Source: Selaginella moellendorffii (lineage: Eukaryota > Streptophyta > Lycopodiopsida > Selaginellales > Selaginellaceae). From it: 64,000 nt of DNA. The stretch covers positions 1,177,514-1,241,513 of the forward strand of contig NW_003314315.1 in assembly GCF_000143415.4 (NCBI RefSeq). The letters are read 5' to 3'. A model generated the notes under the pieces. The model saw nothing but the letters and a program-made list of their open reading frames with translations, searched no databases and was not told the origin of the DNA. The translations under genes and the position numbers were made by a program. Positions 1 to 10,041 of this stretch are shown one piece after another (position 1 is the first letter of the stretch; the number at the start of each line of letters is the position of its first letter).

Positions 1-40
1 AGGCAAAAGGAATATGGCAATAGGCTAGCAGGGGCCAAAG

Positions 41-62
41 ATGGCATGAGGCTTCATGCCAT
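41..62. repeat. 22-bp palindrome, copy 1
   Basis: Left arm ATGGCATG, centre AGGCTT, right arm CATGCCAT. The arms are exact inverted repeats. It lies outside any gene I can define. Confidence 0.8.
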
Positions 63-138
63 CTTGATATACACACAGCTGCAGGCAAGTAAAAACATAC
101 ATGACAATACGCTAGCCATGAAATTGCAATGGCCCAAG

Positions 139-160
139 ATGGCATGTGGCCTCATGCCAT
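139..160. repeat. 22-bp palindrome, copy 2
   Basis: Left arm ATGGCATG, centre TGGCCT, right arm CATGCCAT. It sits 76 bp after copy 1. Read in frame it encodes the recurrent peptide MACGLMPF. Confidence 0.8.
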
Positions 161-696
161 TTCTAAATGTGGTCCTAAACCATTCCATGGTGAACATACC
201 AGGAAGCACAAGTGCCGAATATCAAGAGGAAGCGGTAGCCACACCAAAGACAGTGCCGCTTGCAACACCGCAACTACTCGTAGCGCCGCTCGCAACACCG
301 CAACTGCTCGTAGCGCCGCTCGCACAAACTGCCACTCGCATAAACTGCCGCTCGCAATGGCGCTCGCAATGCCGCAACCGCTTGTAGACGCATAAACCAC
401 AGCTCACAACGCCGCTTACACAAGCAGCGCTCACTGCGCTCAGCGGAACCAAGAACACGGCGCACAAAAATGATAGACCTAGGAATGAGTTCGAGAATTC
501 AAAAATAACACACGCTTGAACGTCACATCAAATCCTCTGACAAACCAGATCTTATGATTCCTCTGACAAATTTCAAACTGAGTAGCTTCTAGACTTTGCT
601 GTCGGAGGTTGAACTTTGTCACATCATGTCCTTGCCTCGATCCAGCTGTGCCATGTCAGTGATTCGAACTTTGCCATGCCATGTCAGCGATCCGCG

Positions 697-1674
697 CCAA
701 GATTATTCGCCGTGTAAAGGAATAATTATGCTGTGTGTGTACGTCCATTTATGGCAATATAAGGCCACATGCCATTCAAAGAATAATGCTAGTCGAGCAT
801 CTTTTGGTGCATTTTTGGGTTCAAAATTGCATGAGCCCACACGCTATAAAGTTTACCTGTACCAAAAATAGAAACAGCTTTATTTACTTGGGAATTTATA
901 TGGCTGAGGCATTTTTAAACTTACAAACACATGCCCTACTTACATTCCTTTGGTTGCTTAAAATTCAAAAATATTATAAACCTTTCTTTTTGCATTTTCA
1001 ATGTTTTCAATTAGGGTTTTTGATTTTCGCAGGACCAGCCTAGTAATCTATTTGCATCCCGTCATGTTTATAGCTAGCTTTCGTTTGTCCCCTTCGCTAG
1101 CCTGAGATACATCTGCTCGGCATCTGCCTCTTACAGCATTTGCCCAGAAAGGGCATCTTTCTTCACGCAGCATTTGCCACATGTTTAGGGTTAGGGTTTA
1201 GGGTTTAGCAATTCAGTAGCTTGATAAACTTGCAAATACAGAACTTGATGCAAAATCCTTTGATATGTCACAATGCCCCTAGGACCATAAACACATTTCA
1301 ATAGAGAGGGTCCTTTCATTTCATAACTCCTTACATAGATCTTGGTGAAACCAGAGTTAGTGAAGTTGGTTTCTTGTGATCCCGCATCTGATTGTGATGT
1401 CCCTTTGCAGTGTCGATGGAAAGGTCAATGCACACCAAACTGTAGAATCTTGGAGCAAAATAACGGTCAGATCTATGGCAAATGCCCCTGAAACATTGTA
1501 AGGCTCGTGTGGTCTCATGTGGTGTCCGATCGAGATGCTTCTTTGCAGGGTCATCAAGAAGGACATTGTATACCATTTTGTAAAATCTGGTTGCGATCTA
1601 ACGGTTGGATCTCCAGGAAACTCAAAACAATCTCGCGCGTGTCAGAATATTCTAGGAATATACTCCTATGTGCT
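697..1674. repeat. Tandem duplication, copy A (978 bp)
   Basis: This block repeats at 1675-2547. Shared landmarks in the same order are a CCAAGATTATTCGCCGTG start, a TTTAGGG run, a segment with GATCCCGCATCTGATTG, and a TCCTATGTGCT end. Copy A is longer because it keeps about 100 bp (about 950-1065) that copy B lacks. No coding content was recognised. Confidence 0.8.
1184..1207 (+). repeat. Interstitial telomere-like repeat
   Basis: Three tandem heptamer units of the plant telomere type TTTAGGG, one shortened to TTAGGG. It lies inside tandem copy A, at the same place as the run in copy B. Confidence 0.8.
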
Positions 1675-2547
1675 CCAAGATTATTCGCCGTGTAAAGGAA
1701 TAATTATGCTGTGTCATTTATGGCAATATAAGGCCACACCCCATTCAAAGAATAATGCTAGTCGAGCATTTTTTGGTGCATTTTTGGGTTCAAAATTGCA
1801 TGAGCCCACACGCTATAAAGTTTACCTGTACCAAAAATAGAAACAGCTTTATTTACTTGGGAATTTAAGTGGTTGAGGCATTTTTAAACTTACAAACACA
1901 TGCCCTACTTACATTCCTTTGGTTGCTTACATTCCTTTGGTTGCTAGCTTTCGTTTGTCCCCTTCACTAGCCTGAGATACATCTGCTCGGCATCTGCCTC
2001 TTACAGCATTTGCCCAGAAAGGGCATCTTTCTTCACGCAGCATTTGCCACATGTTTAGGGTTTAGGGTTTAGGGTTTAGCAATTCAGTAGCTTGATAAAC
2101 ATGCAAATACAAAACTTGATGCAAAATCCTTGGATATGTCACAATGCCCCTAGGACCATAAACACATTTCAATAGAGAGGGTCCTTTCATTTCATAACTC
2201 CTTACGTAGATCTTGGTGAAACTAGAGTTAGTGAAGTTAGTTTCTTGTGATCCCGCATCTGATTGTGATGTCCCTTTGCAGTGTCGATGGAAAGGTCAAT
2301 GCACACCAAACTGTAGAATCTTAGAGCAAAATAACGGTCGGATCTATGGCAAATGCCCCTAAAACATTGTAAGGCTCGTGTGGTCTCATGTGGTGTCCGA
2401 TCGAGATGCTTCTTTGCAGGGTCATCAAGAAGGACATTGTATACCATTCTGTAAAATCTAGTTGCGATCTAACGGTTGGATCTCCAGGAAACTCAAAACA
2501 ATCTCGCGCGTGTCAGAATATTCTAGGAATATACTCCTATGTGCTCC
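1675..2547. repeat. Tandem duplication, copy B (873 bp)
   Basis: Direct repeat of 697-1674 with scattered substitutions and internal deletions, the largest removing about 100 bp. Beyond 2547 the sequence switches to a palindrome copy (2553-2574), so the duplication edge is sharp. Confidence 0.8.
2054..2079 (+). repeat. Interstitial telomere-like repeat
   Basis: Three perfect TTTAGGG units and a partial fourth, equivalent in position to the run at 1184-1207 but without the one-base deletion. Confidence 0.8.
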
Positions 2548-2552
2548 TGAAA

Positions 2553-2574
2553 ATGGCATGCGGCCCCACGCCAT
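2553..2574. repeat. 22-bp palindrome, copy 3
   Basis: Left arm ATGGCATG, centre CGGCCC, right arm CACGCCAT. It stands immediately after the end of tandem copy B. Confidence 0.75.
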
Positions 2575-3304
2575 TCAAGAGATAATGCCAGATGACGCCG
2601 AGCATTTTTTGGTGCATTTTTTGGGATCAAAATTGCATGAGCCCACATGCTTGAACGTCATCCTCTGACAATTTATTTAGCTGAACATCTGGCATTTTTG
2701 GAAATACAAGATGCTTTGGAATATCCAATCATGCATGGTATAAATATAGCGAGGGTATTAAATGATATCTCAATCATGATCTTTCTTTTGGATTTCGCGT
2801 GCATGCAGTCCGAGGAATGATGACGTTGCGGATTTCTTTTGGATTTCACACATGCGCGCGGCGATCCAGAAATTAATGGTGGCGCCCAAGTCCGAGAAAT
2901 GATGACGTGGCGGGATTACCAACCGTCGTGACATTTCGCGCGTGTGAGGTTAGGTTTTGCATTTTGCTTCGTACTCGCGCTCGCATCGCGCTCCCACTTC
3001 TCTACAGGTTTCTCGTGTGCATCGGCGTCCACTCGCGCTTGCATCACACTCGCGCTCGCATCGCGCTCGTGTGCATCGGCGTCCACTTCAAGACACACCC
3101 AGTTTGTAACTTCGCCGCCAACTCCGCCGCCCACTCCGCCACCCACACGCAGCCCTAAACCCTAAACCCTAAACCCTAAACCCGGGAGATTTCAGCGCCA
3201 CTCTCCAACTGTAAGTGGCAGAGTAGCCTTGCTGCTACGATCCGCTGCACACACAGTGCACATTCGCCAGCGAGTCCGGTTGTCACGCCTCCATTCGGCT
3301 TCAA
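2575..3304 (+). promoter_or_regulatory. Probable promoter and 5' leader of the ParB-like/HAD gene
   Basis: No gene of its own is visible. A TATA-like TATAAATA lies near 2738. From about 2970 to 3095 there is a GC-rich direct repeat (ACTCGCGCTCGCATCGCGCT; GTGTGCATCGGCGTCCACT appears twice). A CCCTAAA run at 3153-3183 resembles the telo-box motif common in plant promoters and leaders. The stretch ends at an ATG that directly abuts a 5' splice site. The promoter role is inferred from position only. Confidence 0.35.
3153..3183 (-). repeat. Telomere-like run (CCCTAAA, four units)
   Basis: Four perfect CCCTAAA units followed by CCC, in the orientation opposite to the two runs upstream. It lies about 120 bp before the first exon boundary, where short telo-boxes are often found in plant genes. 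Confidence 0.8.
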
Positions 3305-6300
3305 ATGGTAAGTCTTTTAGGCCAAGTAGAAAATGGCATGAGGCCACATGCCATTCAGTAGCAACATTGGCATGCACCGATTGGGCTCTCGAGTGCAGTC
3401 CGGTTACAGATGGCGTGTAGCCTCACGCCATCTTAGGATGCAGCCTCAAGACATCTGATGCAGTGGTGAATGGCGTGTGGCCTCACGTTATTTCCAGCTA
3501 CTAGCTTTTCATCTGTCAGCTCTAATTGTTGTGCATTTCTGAACAGGCGAGGAATTGCGTTCTTCTTCCAGCCACTGTCAATGTGGATGCAGAGAAGGGG
3601 GAGGAGCTCACCAGTTGGACTTTCGGGATGGAAGGCGAGGATCTGAGGCTGTACAACACAGATGGTGGGAGAAAAGAATGCATGGGGATCCTCATCCAAG
3701 TGACAGACACTCCATGCAGTTCCATGCAAGAATATGGACTGGCACTTGTGGTAGAGACAGCGTCTGCCTTCAAGATCCACCTTGCACATCCTAGTGGCTT
3801 CCCGGAGGGGGGCAGCGGCTATGAGGAATTCCTAAAGGGAGCTAGGGAGAGGTTGTCCAGGAGGCCCACAATTTCAAAGACGCTGCGGGTCTATGAAGAT
3901 CACATGGAATCCACGGACCTCACCTACGGCGATGTTCAAAAACTATATTCCAACATTGAGCCGTTGAGAGTGACTCCAGTTCGCGAAGCAAAGGGGAAGG
4001 GGGTCGATCTGGAAACTACCTCGAAGCAGAAAAGGGTGGTCAAGCTCAAGCCGACGTCCGACTCTCCTGCTCCAAAAAAGAAGCTACTCAGTGATGCCAT
4101 TGCCTCGGGTTCGAACACTACACCCACCAAAAAGAAGAGCCGCAAAGAGCAGAAAGAGCAAGAAGAGGCAGCAAAAATCGTCGCAGATAATAGTACTTGT
4201 TACTATTCCAACAAAGTATATACAATCGACGTGAGCCGTATCGACATCCAAAGCAAATACAACCACAGGCTAGTATCTGATGAGTGGGTGGAGAAATTGA
4301 AGCAGAAGATGCTGGCAAGTCCAGTAACACCCGACATCGCAGACGTGATCCCCTACTACCAAAAAATGAAGGGCGAGATGAGGTTTCCAGACTTGATCAA
4401 TAGGAAGGTGTTGGACGATCAGAACATCCGGTTCTATGCCGTCTCCGGGCAGCATTCTAGCTTAGCGATGCAAGAGATAGTTGTGGATATTATGGTGGGC
4501 GAGGAGGTGAAGAAAGTCTTCAAGACAAGAGTTGTCCGCCTGATAAAAGGCAACTCGCCCCTCCGATCTATCATATACATCTCCCACGCGCAGAATGTCA
4601 AGCAAGAAACGTGCTACAAATCGGGTCTGCACGAGACATTGGCACGAACACGGAAGCTCTGGGTTCAACTGAAGAAGCCACAAAAACCAGGACAAGGACG
4701 TGCACTAGCAACTAGCGCCTGGCAGGTAAGCCTCGTTGTATGTGGCATAGCATGTGGCCTCACGCCATTTCCATTGCAGGAATTCTCGAGTCTTCTCTCG
4801 AAAACACTGGGGGTCAATGACACACTCAGCATCCATAACATTCTACTCGCGACAAAAGTTGTTTTTGACAAATGGGTAGATGTGCTGAGGAGGTACCATG
4901 ACGGGGAGTTGCCAAACTCAATGGGTGTGGAGGACGGCCGGAAGCCCAATGATTTGAAGCTCAACGCCTTGCGTTTCTCGCGGTCTCTAGACAACGATGA
5001 CCTTCTGACAGTGGCTAATGCTCTTCTACATGGTGAGGTTGTCTTCAACAAGACCAAAATGACTCTCGGCCATATTGTGACATACGAGGACTTGTGCACG
5101 ACTCTGAGAGCTCGTGCGCTATTAAAGGATTGGATCTTCGAGCAAGTGGCCGTGGAGAGGGTGAGCATCGACACCACGCAAGAGATGATGGAAGCGCTGG
5201 AGTTGTCAAATGAAGACATCGACGAGTACGTGAAGGGGGCCCCCAAGTTCATCGATCTGCTGCGGGATGCCACGAAAAGTAAAGCTGAGAAGTTGGATCA
5301 GTATCCAAATTTCATTAAGATTGATGTCAACCGCCGGCTTCAGAAACAGCTCGACCCCGCAGCAGAGGCCTATCGAGAACCTTACCGGGTATACTTGAAT
5401 TCGGATGAGGATCAAAGGTGGAGGAGCATCGTTTCCCGCGGAGATGAGCAGGTCAAGAACATCTTTTGTGTGATGGACTTCACAAACGAGGAGATCACTC
5501 ATGCAGACGAAGTCAGCTCCATCATTGACTTAATGGTGGGACTTGCGGAGGTGGAATCTTCAGTCCACTATATGATCTACGACTCCGAATCCTATCACAA
5601 GTTCTGGAAGGCCTTGAACGAGGTGAAGGCTCGGTTGAAAGGCAAGGAGATGCGGGAGATCCATGGGATAATGGCTAAGAAGAAGATACCGATGAATGTC
5701 CGCATCTTCACACTCGCCCTTGTTATTGGTCCTGCAGCAGAGTGGGACTGGAGTGACTTCCCAGCTTCGTTCGACAAGGCCAATCGAATTGATCTGAGGG
5801 AGGTCAATTTACCCGTGCCTGAGGAACTGAAGACGGCTATGGAGCTTTCGAATCCAAAGAAAGCTCCAGGTGCAGCATGGGAAATGCTCAGCTGGGTCTT
5901 CAACGCAATAGCGGGTGGGTCACCTGCTTCCGACTCCAAGGGCAAATGCGTTGTCGAGTACAACTGCGGCGGACTATTCTTTCGAGCCGCACTACTCAAG
6001 GGTGTCCCGTGTGTTGCGGTGACAAACTCCATTGAAGAGGTGACTTCAATGGAGCATATAATTACAGTTGCCAAAGAAAAACAGTATCTTCTCTGCGAAC
6101 CTGGTGAGTACGCACTTTAAGTTTAAATGTTATCTCACAAGCTCTGTATGCAGGAGCGTGGCCACCCCCAGATGCTGAAACGGCGTTAACAGCTACTGTT
6201 GAAGATACCCATGTTGGGCCGAGCTCACAACCTGCACAAGGTAAGGTCACGTGAGGCCTCACGCCATTTTGATTATAGATCGTTGTGAATATTCAGACAC

Positions 6301-8927
6301 GAGGACTGAAAAGCGCACTGGTGGCGCATCGAAGAAGGACAAACAGAAAAGCAATAGGAAAAAAGGAGGTACAAATTATATTTGCAATGGCGTGTGGTCT
6401 CATGCCATTCCTTGCAGGAGAAACTTCTTCAAAGGCAAAACAAGCAAGCACCAGCCAAGCTCAAACTGACAGTGGTCATAAAAAGCGAAAGCACGTTGGA
6501 CAGTCGTCGAGATCAGAGGCGTTTGATTCGAAAAGGAAGAAGGGCAACGAAAAGATGATAGGTAATGCCTCGCGGTTATGGCGTGTGTGCTCATGCCATT
6601 CATTGCAGATCAAGGGCTGAGTGAAAGCAGGCAATCACCACCTCATGACTCAGATTCCTATGGCGGACTCCCCTTCCCCAATCTCAATGGAGAGGTACAA
6701 TGGATGAGGGAAGCTTTTCAAGGCAGGGCCACGTTTTTCTCATCTCGTCGTCTTCGAAGGGTGCAAGAACGTGCAGAAACCATGTTAAGACAGTCAGGTG
6801 AGGATACGGTCCTAGGTCACGCACTAAAACAGGCTATGGATGTCTTGTATTTTGAGATGGAGACTCGGCCAGATGATTTTCCCAAGATGGTCCTGGAAGA
6901 ACAAGCCATCCAGCTTGAGCAGCCTATGGAAGAAATGCAGGAGGGGGATGAGGAGCCAGAGAAAGATAATGAGCAGGAAGAGCAGAAGGACGAAGAGGAG
7001 GACAAAGAAGAGGAGGACGAAGAAGAGGAGGACGAAGAGGACTTAGATGGTCCTCACAATGGTGACGATCACAATAACGACGATGACGATGATGACGACG
7101 ATGGCCAGCCTGAGGTGGCCAAAGAGCGGCGGAGGAAGGTCATACAAGACAAACCATCAGGTAAATAATAATACATCCATTCCTAACCTTTTACCATTTC
7201 TAACATTGTCCATGTAGGTCGCAGAGCAAATGGTAAGTAGAGATTATTCAGTTGAATTTACAAACTCTAGCCTTTAGTGTCGAGGAAGGATAGTGCCAAG
7301 CAAGGGTCGAAACGTATGTCCAATCCTTCAGAATCAGCAGTGCGCTCAAGTGATATCGGTCCTAGTTCCTCAATAGCAGTTGATGGTAAATACAGTATAG
7401 TCGATTCAATGTGCTAATGAGTTTGTTTTTAGTAGCACGGGAGGATACCATCTCAATCGAAGGGAGATATTTGGACATGCATATGGATCCGCCAGTGGAC
7501 TCTACTTGGCTGCAAGAGTCATCAGAGCTGGTGGAGGCTACTATCCATATCAACGCCAAGCAAGCTGACCACGCTCCACTTGATGCTGCCCATACCACTG
7601 AGTCAATCTTGTCCACGTATCCAACTGACGGTGACCAGGCGCCATTGGACCCACATGAGGCCGCCCCAGCCGCCGAGCCGGTCGTATCCTCATTTCCAAC
7701 GGACTCAACGTGTGCCCAATCGTCTGACTACGCGCCGTTGGAACCTCCCTACACCGCCCCTGCTGCCTATTCGGTCATGTCCACTTTGCCAACGGAGGCA
7801 CCAGCTGAAATGGCGTGTGATCACACGCCATCGGAACCACCCCATGCCACTGTTGAGCCAGTTGTACCAGAGTCTACAGTTGAAATGGCATGTGCCCACA
7901 CGCCATCGGATGCGATTGACCCCACATTGCAGAGGAGAGTATTTCCGCCCTTCACGTTTCCTCGACCAAAACCCTCTCAACGACCATCGGGAGCAACATT
8001 CGCTAATATTGTAGATGGTAAAATTGACTTGTACCATTTTTTATGCTGACGCATTTCATTTCAGAGTCACGGCGAAGGTACTGTATCGTTTTTGATCTGA
8101 ACGGTGTCCTTTTCTCCCATGAGCGTGGCTCGTCCTCGAATGTCATTGCACCCTCTAAAGCCTGCGGTCGCAAGTTGGTCAAAAGAGACAGATTCACATT
8201 AATCACACGGGAGAAACTGCAGGATCTAATAATGACCATGCGACACTTAAAACAGAGGGCCGGGTTCAATTTGCAATTGGGAGTTTGGACATCCATGATG
8301 CGCCACAATGCATTAACGTTGCTACAGATGATGCACGATCAGACGCGAGTAATATTACCATTTGACTTTCTCCTAACGCAGGAGGATTGCTTGACTATGG
8401 TCCATGTGAGGGGTAGCAAGCCCATCTTCGTCAAGCCAGAGGCTGTAGTGATGAACCGGACTGCTAGCTCAAGTGAAATCCTCATCATCGATGACTCGCC
8501 GATTAAAACTGCAGCGAACACGTACACATATGCAGTGCACCCCATCTCTTGCAGTATGGAAACTAGGGAGAAGAAACCGTATGTTCTGGGGGACCTTGCA
8601 AAACGGCTTGGAGCGATGGTGATAGAGAACCGGCCAGTCCAGGAGGTGGCTGCAGAAATCAACCAAATGGCAGATGGAACGGTATATCAGAAGCCATTTG
8701 ATCGGACAGACACCAGTCATCATTTATGGCATGTATATTGTCTAGCCAAACATTATTCGCATCTCCATAATCTGCTCAACCGGATGGGTTCTTCAACCAC
8801 TGAACATGAGCGTGGACGTATTAGAGAAGAGATGGCATTACTATTGGGTTTAAATCCTGATAGTGTGGAGAGTGATGAAATTCCAAGATTATTGTATAGG
8901 CGTTGGAGGCAAAAAATAACAGTCTGA
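3305..8927 (+). CDS. Large nuclear-type protein: ParB-like segment plus C-terminal DLNG-type HAD phosphatase domain
   Basis: Predicted exons: 3305-3307, 3547-4725, 4780-6103, 6154-6240, 6297-6368, 6418-6561, 6609-7160, 7218-7232, 7278-7385, 7433-8017, 8065-8927. They sum to 1643 codons plus stop. From exon 3 onward every intron is phase 1 (G|G). Residues ~225-310 resemble a ParB/Srx fold: YTIDVSRIDI, then a SGQHSSLA box in place of the usual GxHR/GERR. A lysine/proline-rich linker precedes it (~160-215). Exons 5-7 are basic then very acidic (E/D runs, 6950-7110). The last exon holds a HAD/FCP1-like domain: FDLNGVLF (motif I), VWTSMMRHNAL (motif II), IIDDSPIKTA (motif IV-like). Plant proteins with a DLNG box are known as HAD/FCP1-homology proteins of unknown substrate. 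In-frame ATG 3305 is the last codon of exon 1; an upstream start is possible. Function unknown. Confidence 0.7.
3333..3354. repeat. 22-bp palindrome in intron 1 (first of three)
   Basis: Left arm ATGGCATG, centre AGGCCA, right arm CATGCCAT. It starts 25 nt after the GTAAGT donor at 3308 and is followed at once by a CAG, so this piece alone could be a 51-nt intron (3308-3358). Confidence 0.75.
3410..3431. repeat. 22-bp palindrome in intron 1 (second)
   Basis: Left arm ATGGCGTG, centre TAGCCT, right arm CACGCCAT. Bracketed by GTTACAG before and CTTAG after, again a GT...AG bracket (34 nt). Confidence 0.7.
3470..3491. repeat. 22-bp palindrome in intron 1 (third, decayed arm)
   Basis: Left arm ATGGCGTG, centre TGGCCT, right arm CACGTTAT, with two substitutions from the arm consensus. 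Bracketed by GTGA before and TTCCAG after. Confidence 0.65.
4747..4768. repeat. 22-bp palindrome in intron 2
   Basis: Left half ATAGCATG (one mismatch), centre TGGCCT, right arm CACGCCAT. The 54-nt intron (4726-4779) is open in frame, so the ORF reads through it as CGIACGLTPFP. The palindrome ends 11 nt before the end of the 3' AG. Confidence 0.75.
6246..6267. repeat. 22-bp palindrome in the 6241 intron
   Basis: Left half GTCACGTG (diverged), centre AGGCCT, right arm CACGCCAT. It begins 5 nt after the donor. Two in-frame acceptors are possible: 6278, which would give a 38-nt intron, or 6296 (56 nt, preferred for length). Confidence 0.65.
6387..6408. repeat. 22-bp palindrome in the 6369 intron
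   Basis: Left arm ATGGCGTG, centre TGGTCT, right arm CATGCCAT. It fills the 3' half of a 49-nt intron and ends 9 nt before the end of the acceptor AG (6417). Confidence 0.75.
6578..6599. repeat. 22-bp palindrome in the 6562 intron
   Basis: Left arm ATGGCGTG, centre TGTGCT, right arm CATGCCAT. Intron 6562-6608 is 47 nt. The spacing to the acceptor AG is 9 nt, identical to the preceding intron. Confidence 0.75.
7810..7831. repeat. 22-bp palindrome inside coding exon (perfect)
   Basis: Left arm ATGGCGTG, centre TGATCA, right arm CACGCCAT: all 22 bases are perfectly self-complementary. It is translated as MACDHTPS within exon 10. Confidence 0.85.
7885..7906. repeat. 22-bp palindrome inside coding exon (second)
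   Basis: Left arm ATGGCATG, centre TGCCCA, right arm CACGCCAT. It is translated as MACAHTPS, in the same reading frame as the copy at 7810. Confidence 0.8.
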
Positions 8928-9369
8928 GATGGCATGTATTTATTTAAAAATGTAACTTATTATGGCATGGGGTTCCATGCCATTGTATTAATATTAAAAG
9001 ACAATTCTTTGAGAGGATTTGCATTATACTAGAAGTGTTACAGCATGTTATTGGAAGTTTACGAAGTTGTTTTATTAATAATGGGAAAGTAAAGATTGAA
9101 TGGGGACTTGGGCTCCACCTAGACTCGGAGCAATTGAGCCAATATTAAAAGGATGGAAAGAAATTGGACGACGATGACAAGGAGAAGAGAGAGGTGAAGC
9201 AGTGGCAGGGGGAGGAGAAGTGATTGAGTAGACATTTCCTTGTTTAAAATAAAATGGCATGTGCCTCAATGCAGTTGAATTTTGTTATATTTATATACTA
9301 TATAAAGGTTTGGAAACCTTATTTTACAAGTGGGATAATGACAATTCCCACTTTAACGAAATAGAGCTT
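8928..9369 (+). other. 3' flank of ParB-like/HAD gene
   Basis: 3'-UTR-like AT-rich sequence with repeated AATAT/AATAAT tracts. It contains one palindrome (8962-8983) and half-copies at 8930 and 9254. The final ~50 bp (DNSHFNEIEL in one frame) read as gag sequence continuous with 12093 onward. Confidence 0.5.
8962..8983. repeat. 22-bp palindrome in 3' flank
   Basis: Left arm ATGGCATG, centre GGGTTC, right arm CATGCCAT. It lies 35 bp after the stop codon, so in the transcript it would form a hairpin in the 3' UTR. Confidence 0.75.
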
Positions 9370-9411
9370 AGTAGAGATTATTCAGTTGAATTTACAAACT
9401 CTAGCCTTTAG

Positions 9412-9654
9412 TGTCGAGGAAGGATAGTGCCAAGCAAGGGTCGAAACGTATGTCCAATCCTTCAGAATCAGCAGTGCGCCCAAGTGATATCAATCCTAGT
9501 TCCTCAATAGCAGTTGATGGTAAATATAGTATAGTCGATTCAATGTGCTAATGAGTTTGTTTTTAGTAGCACGGGAGGATACCATCTCAATCGAAGGGAG
9601 ATATTTGGATATGCATATGGATCCGCCAGTGGACTCTACTTGGCTGCAAGAGTC
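9412..9654 (+). pseudogene. Orphan 5' piece of duplicated HAD gene (upstream of TRIM)
   Basis: 9412-9519 and 9567-9654 equal exon 9 and the beginning of exon 10 of the intact gene, with the intron between them (9520-9566) kept. The exon is cut by the TRIM element at 9655. No ParB-like region or start exon precedes it, so this piece cannot encode the full protein. Confidence 0.8.
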
Positions 9655-9849
9655 TGTAAACTCCTGAATTTGGACTTCCCGGGAGGTCACCCAGCCCAGT
9701 ACTATTCAAACCCAAGGACGCTTAACTCCAAAATATCCCAAGACCCTTAACCGATTGGAAAAGGGGGTGCACTCTTATTCATGGGCCCTTTCTCTCTATA
9801 TTTGAACCCCATGGATCGTCTCTCAAGTCGTTCCCTTTGGTTGCTTACA
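9655..9849 (-). repeat. TRIM 3' LTR (left on plus strand)
   Basis: 195 bp, TG...CA. On the minus strand the bases just before it (GCAGGGAAG) are the nearest thing to a polypurine tract. Confidence 0.9.
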
Positions 9850-10041
9850 ATCCATCACGCTTCCCTGCAAGTTCACGCCCTCGTGAACGGAAGCTGAGAG
9901 CCGCAGCTCTCCCGAGAGTCCTGCTCTCTTGACACCCTACCCCTCGGGTCGAGCCCAGCGGGAGCAAACTGGACCAGCCAGATGTCAATCAACATGTGGT
10001 GTGATTCCCTTAGCCAACCAACAGAGTCGGACTCGAGACCC

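Larger units (their letters stand above)
1..696. other. Non-coding repeat-rich DNA at window edge
   Basis: No open frame here has recognisable protein features. The stretch holds two copies of the 22-bp palindrome (41-62, 139-160) and a GC-rich minisatellite at about 255-345, whose units read roughly GCGCCGCTCGCAACACCGCA. Short open frames on both strands across the minisatellite are low-complexity artefacts. Confidence 0.5.
7236..9369. repeat. Tandem duplication unit, copy 1 (2134 bp)
   Basis: Carries the last three exons of the ParB-like/HAD gene, the 3' flank, and about 50 bp that read as the start of a gag remnant. It repeats directly at 9370-12092. The copies are nearly identical. The length difference is accounted for exactly: 596-bp TRIM plus 5-bp target duplication minus a 12-bp deletion gives +589, and 2134 + 589 = 2723. 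Confidence 0.92.

Noticed and set aside
4665-5273. 202-codon minus-strand ORF
   Set aside because: Antisense shadow of exons 2-3 of the ParB-like/HAD gene, with no recognisable features.
7362-7616. Minus-strand ORFs opposite exons 9-10 and their copies at 9496-10351
   Set aside because: They are shadows; they recur only because the segment is duplicated.
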